From Bimuria novae-zelandiae CBS 107.79 (taxonomy: Eukaryota; Ascomycota; Dothideomycetes; Pleosporales; Didymosphaeriaceae), in contig ML976719.1 of the NCBI GenBank assembly GCA_010015655.1, forward strand, positions 168,085 to 193,875: a stretch of DNA of 25,791 nucleotides, in the 5' to 3' direction. Below, one piece after another: positions 20,835-25,791 of this stretch (position 1 is the first letter of the stretch; each line of letters starts with the position of its first letter). Under the pieces are notes generated by a model. The model did not search any database. It was not told the origin of the DNA and saw nothing but the letters and a program-made list of their open reading frames with translations. The position numbers and the translations under genes are program-made.

Positions 20835-22295
20835 TAACTTATAATAAAGCTAGACTATATAATAACTACTATAAAGCTTCTAGTAAGTAATTAATTTATA
20901 AATTATAACTTATTCCTACCTTAGTATACGTAGCTTAAGTACCACGCGAAGGCTTAAGGGATATAAAATTATATTAATTAAGGGTTCTAAATAAATAAAT
21001 ATATATAACTAGGCTCTAAAGCTACTAAATATAAATACTAAGGGCAAGTCTCGTGCATAATAGCTTAAGCGCTATAAGCTAAAATTTACTATTTATAATT
21101 AGCTTATAATAAAGCTTTAGGCACTTTAGAACTAGGTCTATACTATAGTTAATTTATAAAAGCTAAAGCTTATAATACTATAATTAAGTAAGTAGTAGAC
21201 GCTGCAGGCGCTAATTAGAGAACTTAAGAATAATTTTTATCTAAGTAATAATAATTAGAAGGAGCAGGTACGATATATATATAAAGAGGTTACCCTACGC
21301 CTACAGAGCAGCAGAATAATAGACATAACTAAATAGCTATCTAAATAGAACCGCGTACACGCTAACGCTGTACTCCTAGATCTCTTAAAAATAAAGGATA
21401 CGCTACTAATAAAGGATTTTTTACGCTTAGCACTATAATATAACTATAAGTAGGCTTAGAGAGAGCTTAATAACCTATTACAACCAGACGTAGTAGTAAC
21501 TTTATCTCTAGAAGGATACGCTCGCTGGCTCGCGTAGTTCGACTAAATAACTAAGCACGTAAGCATGTATGCTACGCTTAAAGAGCGCACTCCTAATACA
21601 AGCTATAAGTGCCTATATAGAGTAAATAGCTAGTATTAATAAAAGCTTATAAAGTATAACCGCCTTTAGTACGCGCTCTAAGGAGAAGCTCCTTATAAGC
21701 TTTATAATAAGCCTATAAGTAAGGAGATTAGTGAAATTAAAAGTTAAATTTAAAAAAATTATTAGAAGGTATTATTAACTAAGCTTAAGTATAAAAGATA
21801 AATAGTAGACCCTCCTTTAGTCTTTTTAAGGAATATTAAAGTATAAATTATAATAAGCCTATAGGTAAGTAAGCTTTTACTAGCTAGGCGCTATAATTCT
21901 ATAGCTACCTATTTTTTTTTATTTATATACGCAGGTACTCGCACGGGTTATATTATAAGTAAATAATTGCTTTTAAATATTTATTAAAGCTTTATAGTAA
22001 AAGTACGCTACTCCTTTTATTTTTTTTACTTTTCTATATAGGTACTTGCGAGGATTATATTATAAGTAGATAATTACCTTTAAATATTTATTAAAGCTTT
22101 ATAGTAAAAGTACGCTACTTCCTTTTCTTCTTTACTTTTCTCTTAGAACTATATATAAACTAGCTACTTAGACTAATTACCTAGTAAGCTAAGGATCTAA
22201 GCTAGACACTTTTTAAGCTCTACGCGCAAGTTCGCTACCTTTTATATTTTAAGTTACTATTTAGTTTATTATACTACGCTTTATAAGCTAAGGGG
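20835..22295 (+). pseudogene. Internal region of the short-LTR element, unidentified ORF remnant
   Basis: This is AT-rich, RIPed DNA and the larger internal part of the short-LTR element (the other 119 bp are 13875-13993). On the plus strand, frames between RIP-type stops give protein-like stretches around 21354-21635: VHANAVLLDLLKIKDTLLIK, then RELNNLLQPDVVVTLSLEGY, then ITKHVSMYATLKERTPNTSY. I do not recognise the family; its place after the left LTR would suit a gag-like protein, but no zinc knuckle is visible. A 107-bp tandem duplication occupies 21934-22147. The sequence ends in the purine run before the right LTR. Confidence 0.45.
21934..22147 (+). repeat. Two-copy tandem repeat, 107-bp unit
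   Basis: Copy 1 starts GGTACTCGCACGGGTTATAT at 21934 and copy 2 starts GGTACTTGCGAGGATTATAT at 22041. Both continue with AATATTTATTAAAGCTTTAT and a CT-rich end. Many differences are C/T or G/A, so the duplication predates the RIP. Confidence 0.85.
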
Positions 22296-22469
22296 TGTAT
22301 TATAAAAGGCACCTTATTAGAGCTTTTTATGCTAGTTAGGGTTAAGCTAAGTAGCTAAGTAGCTAAGCACGTAATCCCTTAAACTTATAAATAGCTAGTT
22401 ATTATAAAGCTTCCTCTCCTTAATAGACTTTATTTTCGAGCTCCCTGATCGTTGTGACTGTGCGCCACA
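22296..22469 (+). repeat. Right LTR of the short-LTR element
   Basis: 174 bp. The first half is RIPed and the last part (about 22415-22469, ending GTGCGCCACA) looks pristine, so a RIP boundary falls inside it. Normal-composition DNA follows. Confidence 0.8.
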
Positions 22470-22938
22470 GCTAGACTTTCGACTAGCCCTTTAACATGCG
22501 CTCTAGCCTGACGATTAGCTTCGCTTCTGGTTCCTGCTGCAACTCTAGTGGGGTGCGCTCTAGAATCTTAGCGGTCAGATCTTATAGTGCGAAGCCCTTG
22601 CACGGAAGCGTTAAGACAATAATTGTAGTGGCATGGCCAAGGTCGATCCTAATGCATGGTGTGGAGTTGCAGTTGCGGGCACGAACACGGCGATCAGTCG
22701 CGGGCATGAGTTCTCAAAGCGTCGCGATGGCATTGCTCAGCAGTCGGGCTCTCCTAGCCAATAGGGTGCAGGTTCAATTGCGTGGCGCAGATGCTGAGTC
22801 AGCTGACCACTCCCAAAGCGTCCCGATTTCCAAATCTCAGCGCTTCAAACACTTCTTGCCACCTCTCCACGAACGGACAACATTCTAATAACTCTTTGAT
22901 ATATCGCGTTTCAAGAACGTATAAGAGGCTTTCCTGAC
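22470..22938. other. Normal-composition flank, no recognised gene
   Basis: RIP-like bias stops sharply at the end of the preceding LTR. GCTAG at 22470 is the probable target duplication; with CTAGC at 22483-22487 it also forms a small inverted repeat. A plus-strand open frame at 22496-22888 has no recognisable domain. The minus strand also gives a protein-like piece (TPLELQQEPEAKLIVRLERM, about 22490-22550), which could be a fragment of a degraded gene, but I cannot identify it. Confidence 0.4.
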
Positions 22939-23550
22939 ATGCCAAACATCATCCGTAGACCACGGTCTAGGCAACCCGAGCGACGACACGATCGAGCCTG
23001 CGCTCCTGGCACACATCTTACCTATGAGGAACGACGTCGCATCTACCGCCTTTCACAAGATCAAGGGTGCAGCCAAAGAGGAATTGCTACAACCCTTCAA
23101 CTTCCTCGTACAACCGTACAATCCGCGATACATGCCATGTCCGGGACACGCCGAAAGCAACAGAGCCGCACGCGAACGCTCATAACACCTGTCCCAGACT
23201 CTGTACTGGCCGCTGCATCCGGTCAAAGCGCCGTCCATAAGTTATCCGTATTTAATAAAGGGATACAAATCCAGATGGCTTTTCAACAGCCTCGCCTACC
23301 TAATCTCACGAGCGCGACGCCTTCAGTATCACCAATTGCGACGTCTATGCTAGACGATCATCACAGTCAACCTTCACAACCAGCCGTAGCTGGTTCTCAT
23401 TGGGGTAACCCTCAGCTGAATGACCTCTTGACGGAATGCTCCAATCTACAGCGATTCAACGGGCATGAAGGCGCTTTTGGGGCTTCGTTACCGCCACGTC
23501 CCCCTAAGCTTGCACCAATGGAGCCGCGAGTTATTTATGAAAGTTCGTAG
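22939..23550 (+). CDS. Hypothetical protein with an N-terminal helix-turn-helix like those of Tc1-type transposases
   Basis: This open frame of 203 codons has an Arg-rich start and then a likely helix-turn-helix at residues 26-66: LTYEERRRIYRLSQ, GCSQRGIATTLQLPRTTVQ. Such motifs (EER.RI, then I...L..PR.TV) are found at the N-terminus of Tc1/mariner-type transposases and related proteins. The rest (residues 70-203) is Ser/Pro/Gln-rich, with no DDE domain visible, so either the transposase body is lost or the HTH is joined to unrelated sequence. A second N-terminus of the same kind starts at 25571. No inverted repeats were found around it. The codons are not RIPed. It may be a truncated transposase rather than a working gene. 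Confidence 0.45.
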   Translation: MPNIIRRPRSRQPERRHDRACAPGTHLTYEERRRIYRLSQDQGCSQRGIATTLQLPRTTVQSAIHAMSGTRRKQQSRTRTLITPVPDSVLAAASGQSAVHKLSVFNKGIQIQMAFQQPRLPNLTSATPSVSPIATSMLDDHHSQPSQPAVAGSHWGNPQLNDLLTECSNLQRFNGHEGAFGASLPPRPPKLAPMEPRVIYESS

Positions 23551-24223
23551 ATCGTGCATACACTACGCCAAGGTTGGGCCATTGAAGATCTCTATTGTAG
23601 GCCTTCCCGTTGTAGAGCTGCATGGCAAGCAACAGTAGCCGCCGTCAAGCATGGTTTGCAGCACGCGGGAGGCGGATGGCAACTGCTCGTGGTCGGGAAA
23701 TGGCTTGTTTCTACGGCGCAAATAGAGGTTGTTGCAGCATACAGATTGAGTTTTAAGCCGGTAAAGGCTGCGTTGAGAGCAGAGATGACATTGATGCTGT
23801 TCATCCAATCTATGGGCGAGTGAGGATATGGTAGAGCTGGTGGATCAGATAAGTTTGGAGTATCCCTAGCGCCTAAAATCCCACTCCATCACTGAAACGA
23901 AAGAGATCTCTTGCGCAAGTGCGAATGGCTTTAAAGTCTTATGAAACACGATATTTGGGGTTGTGGCGATAGATGCCACTTCTGGCTGTGATGTCTGGAA
24001 TTGGTTCCCGCAGTTGGGCCCTGGTCCCAAATCGACCTCGTTACCAAGATGCACCTTGACTAACCTATTACCGCATGACCGAAGGCTAGAGGTTGCAGGG
24101 CAGATGTCGCAACGATATCTAGAGGGGATTGGGGTGGCGGCCAATCTCCACCGATGAGCTTTCACGGTCGTGGAAGAGGTCTCAAGGTGTCCGCGAGAAG
24201 GTTGATGAGATTAACTACGGAGA
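23551..24223. other. Intergenic stretch, no recognised gene
   Basis: Normal composition. Open frames exist on both strands (23554-23823 +, 23592-23804 -, 23866-24165 -). The last reads VHLGNEVDLGPGPNCGNQFQ in its middle and lies downstream of the ankyrin remnant on the same strand, so it could be a piece of a decayed gene. None has a domain I recognise. Confidence 0.35.
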
Positions 24224-24475
24224 CTATCTAGGAGATTCGTCGAGCAGCAGCTTGACCACCGCCTTGTGCCCCTTCGCTACAGCCCACAATAGCGGCGTCC
24301 GACCGTACTTGTCCTTCAACTCTAGGTCGGCGCCCTTGTCGAGCAGCAGCTTGACCACCGCCTCGTTCCCATTCTGTGCAGCCCTCGATAGCGGCGTCAG
24401 GCCGTACTTGTCCTTCGACTCGGGCTCAATGGCGCAGATCCAGCCAATGGTATAGTTGTCGTTCTGATTAGACAT
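24224..24475 (-). pseudogene. Fungal NLR-like remnant: phosphorylase-domain start joined to two ankyrin repeats
   Basis: An 83-residue open frame starts MSNQNDNYTIGWICAIEPE. NYTVGWICAI-type sequences open the nucleoside-phosphorylase-like domain at the N-terminus of many fungal NLR (NOD-like receptor) proteins. From residue 20 it passes directly into two ankyrin repeats (KYGLTPLSRAAQNGNEAVVK and KYGRTPLLWAVAKGHKAVVK, each followed by LLLD), then stops. The repeats are 99 bp each (about 24239-24337 and 24338-24436) and very similar in DNA. A full receptor would have about 300 residues of phosphorylase domain and a NACHT or NB-ARC domain in between, so most of the gene seems deleted and its ends fused. 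It is not RIPed. It could still be expressed as a small ankyrin protein. Such receptors act in self/non-self recognition and are common cargo in fungal mobile regions. Confidence 0.65.
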
Positions 24476-25250
24476 GTTTTACTGGCGGAGAATGATGCGG
24501 TAGGTCAGGGCCTAAGAGCTTTGGGGCAGCAAATTCGAACTCGGGGGCAGGACGGACTCGGTTTCGCTGTGGGCGGTTAGTAGTGAGGTTTGGTGGCCTT
24601 GCGCAAAAGGAACAAAGTGCTCGGCGCCTTGCAAGGAGTAGAGGATTCGGATTTGGAGCCCGTTAAAGGAAATAGGATAAGCTTTGAGGGGTGATGAGAA
24701 GGAGAAAGGTGGAGCCATGGCGATTGAGTTCAGCTTTGCGGGGTTGAAACTGCCAGCTGTGACTGGTATGCAGCACAGCCGCAGCCACAGCTGCATGGCG
24801 ACTGACATGGACTTCCTCGGTCGACCTATCGAACGCGAACAAGAAAACTGCTCGCCGACATTAAAAGTTGGCTTATCATAACCCGAAGTGTTCTGCTGTT
24901 GTTTATGCGGTCACACTGTATAGGTTCCGTTTTCAAATATTCTAGTGCTTCGCCACAGCGGGGCTTGTCTGAACCTTGCGTTTTTGACTATTTTAGGTTA
25001 AGCTCCTTGCCAAGACTGCTCCCTGAAGTAACTGTGAGTGCTTTACAGCAGACGATAAGAACATAAATACTCTAAACTCGGCCTTGTCAGCAGGGAGGGC
25101 GGCCGACCTGTTCCGGCGAGAGGGTCGCGCGAGGGCCACTCTAGGTCGAAATCTAACCTTCTATGGTAAGGCCGTCCTCATGAGATGAAATTGTTCGCGT
25201 GGTTAAAATTTTCGTGTGAGACTCGGCAACAGGATGCTCCTAAAGCGCTC
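24476..25250. other. Intergenic stretch, probable upstream region of the NLR-like remnant
   Basis: Normal composition, with no RNA gene and no recognised protein. Open frames at 24512-24808 (-) and 24684-24881 (+) overlap each other and have no domain. The 24476-24900 part lies directly upstream of the minus-strand NLR-like start and may be its old promoter and leader. Confidence 0.4.
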
Positions 25251-25451
25251 TACTGTGGTATCCGGCGAAAGTAGTGTTAGTGGGGCTGTGGCGTTGCGTC
25301 TTGAAACATAGACATATGGCTGGATAGGAGTGTGAGAGCCAATCAATTCTGCTTATTCATAAGTAGCAACCAATAGGTACCCTTTTATACGTACAGACAC
25401 ACGCACAGACCTTCGTCTCCACCGACACTACTTTCGCCGGATACCACAGTA
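25251..25451. mobile_element. MITE-like element with 25-bp perfect inverted repeats and a TA duplication
   Basis: The sequence from 25251 (TACTGTGGTATCCGGCGAAA and on to 25277) is repeated exactly in reverse complement at 25425-25451: 27 bp including the TA on each side. Taking TA as the target duplication, the element is 25253-25449, 197 bp, with ends starting CTGTGGTATCC. Similarity continues imperfectly for about 12 bp further inward. It has no ORF. The TA duplication and short length fit a miniature Tc1/mariner derivative. It is not RIPed. The start of a helix-turn-helix ORF lies 120 bp to the right, so it could alternatively be the end structure of a larger element that continues past the window. 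Confidence 0.8.
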
Positions 25452-25570
25452 CAAGGGGGTGACATGTACGGGCTGCCCCCCCCCTCCCTGTCAAAGCTCG
25501 GACGCCTTTTCAATGCTGCCACCTGTTTTTCTATTGCAACTTCGAATCTGCCCCTTTTTCAACGGCAACA

Positions 25571-25791
25571 ATGCCTTCTCTACACCGGCACCGACCCCAT
25601 CGCGTGCGTCCACGCGATACTATTCCTAGGGACCCAGATCAAGCTGGCAGTCGCCTGAGTTATCGTCAACGCGTCGAAATCCTCACCCTGCGTACGTACG
25701 CAGGCTGGGGATACACGCGAATTAGTACATCTCTTCAAATCCCTCGATCAACTGTACGCCGTACAATCCTCCATCCTGAGACGCCACGCCA
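25571..25791 (+). CDS. Partial ORF with Tc1-type helix-turn-helix start, runs off the window
   Basis: From ATG 25571 the frame stays open to the window end (73 codons): a His/Arg/Pro-rich start (MPSLHRHRPHRVRPRDT), then LSYRQRVEILTLRTYAGWGY and TRISTSLQIPRSTVRRTI. This helix-turn-helix aligns with that of the ORF at 22939-23550 (shared L.Y..R..I..L, I...LQ.PR.TV...I). It resembles the DNA-binding N-terminus of Tc1/mariner-type transposases. The DDE domain would lie beyond the window, so the call cannot be confirmed. The nearby inverted repeats at 25251-25451 support a transposon context. Another ATG frame at 25464-25658 overlaps it out of phase and looks like a chance opening. Confidence 0.5.
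   Translation, partial: MPSLHRHRPHRVRPRDTIPRDPDQAGSRLSYRQRVEILTLRTYAGWGYTRISTSLQIPRSTVRRTILHPETPR

Larger units (their letters stand above)
13703..22469 (+). mobile_element. Short-LTR retroelement (about 1.9 kb) split by Ty3-B
   Basis: Direct repeats of 172 and 174 bp, starting TGT and ending in or derived from CACA, lie at 13703-13874 and 22296-22469. A purine-rich run AAGCTAAGGGG directly precedes the right repeat, as a polypurine tract would. The flanks ACTAG (13698-13702) and GCTAG (22470-22474) fit a 5-bp target duplication with one RIP-type G-to-A change. Removing Ty3-B and one copy of its GCTTA duplication leaves about 1,926 bp with 1.58 kb of internal sequence, too short for a full pol. 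No RT or integrase motif was seen, so it is probably a non-autonomous element. Confidence 0.75.

Noticed and set aside
24129..24455. Plus-strand Ser-rich frame with internal repeats
   Set aside because: The repeats are the ankyrin repeats of the minus-strand frame read on the other strand.
24531..24545. tRNA-like T-loop sequence ATTCGAACTC
   Set aside because: No matching acceptor, D or anticodon stems were found nearby.
25689..25704. 16-bp palindrome CTGCGTACGTACGCAG
   Set aside because: It lies in the coding frame of the HTH ORF and has no second copy; probably chance.
1..25791. CRISPR array or bacterial operon signals
   Set aside because: No spaced repeats of that kind; gene content and RIP are fungal.

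Overview
The window looks like a transposon graveyard in the genome of a filamentous ascomycete (Pezizomycotina; exact taxon unknown). The evidence is a DUF3435-type tyrosine-recombinase gene, chromodomain-bearing Ty3 (Gypsy) retrotransposons, a Fot1/pogo DNA transposon, a fungal NLR-like ankyrin fragment, and heavy mutation typical of repeat-induced point mutation (RIP). The RIP marks are TpA-rich DNA, Gln and Trp codons turned into TAG/TAA, D-to-N, E-to-K and C-to-Y changes, and reading frames that otherwise stay in register. No intact housekeeping gene is visible.

Layout. 1-891: flank and CT-rich leader. 892-3089 and 10804-11304: one DUF3435 gene (family of the Starship 'captain' recombinases, with C-terminal C2H2 zinc fingers), split by a 7.7-kb minus-strand Ty3 element (Ty3-A, 3090-10798, target duplication TAAAG). 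Ty3-A itself carries two solo LTRs: 4219-4669 (duplication CTTAA) and 5677-6137 (duplication ATTTA). 11461-13680: Fot1/pogo transposon with 51-bp inverted repeats and a TA duplication, holding a GC-rich block in its transposase. 13703-22469: a short-LTR element of about 1.9 kb, split by a second, plus-strand Ty3 element (Ty3-B, 13994-20829, duplication GCTTA). 22470-25791: mostly unmutated DNA with a helix-turn-helix ORF, a short NLR-like remnant, a 197-bp MITE-like inverted-repeat element and the start of a second helix-turn-helix ORF that runs off the end.

Two points stand out. First, the DUF3435 gene suggests that this is, or was, the left part of a Starship-like giant element, silenced by RIP and by a retrotransposon inside its recombinase. 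Second, both Ty3 elements carry, between the end of pol and the 3' LTR, an ORF on the opposite strand to gag-pol. In Ty3-B its cysteine spacing matches a Zn(II)2Cys6 cluster and a charged coiled-coil-like segment follows. This antisense ORF is the best candidate here for something poorly described.

Insertion order from nesting and target duplications: DUF3435 gene, then Ty3-A, then its two solo LTRs; independently, the short-LTR element, then Ty3-B. The solo LTRs and the Ty3-B LTR ends are much less mutated than the DNA they sit in, so RIP probably acted in more than one wave. All family assignments rest on motifs read by eye; no database search was possible.
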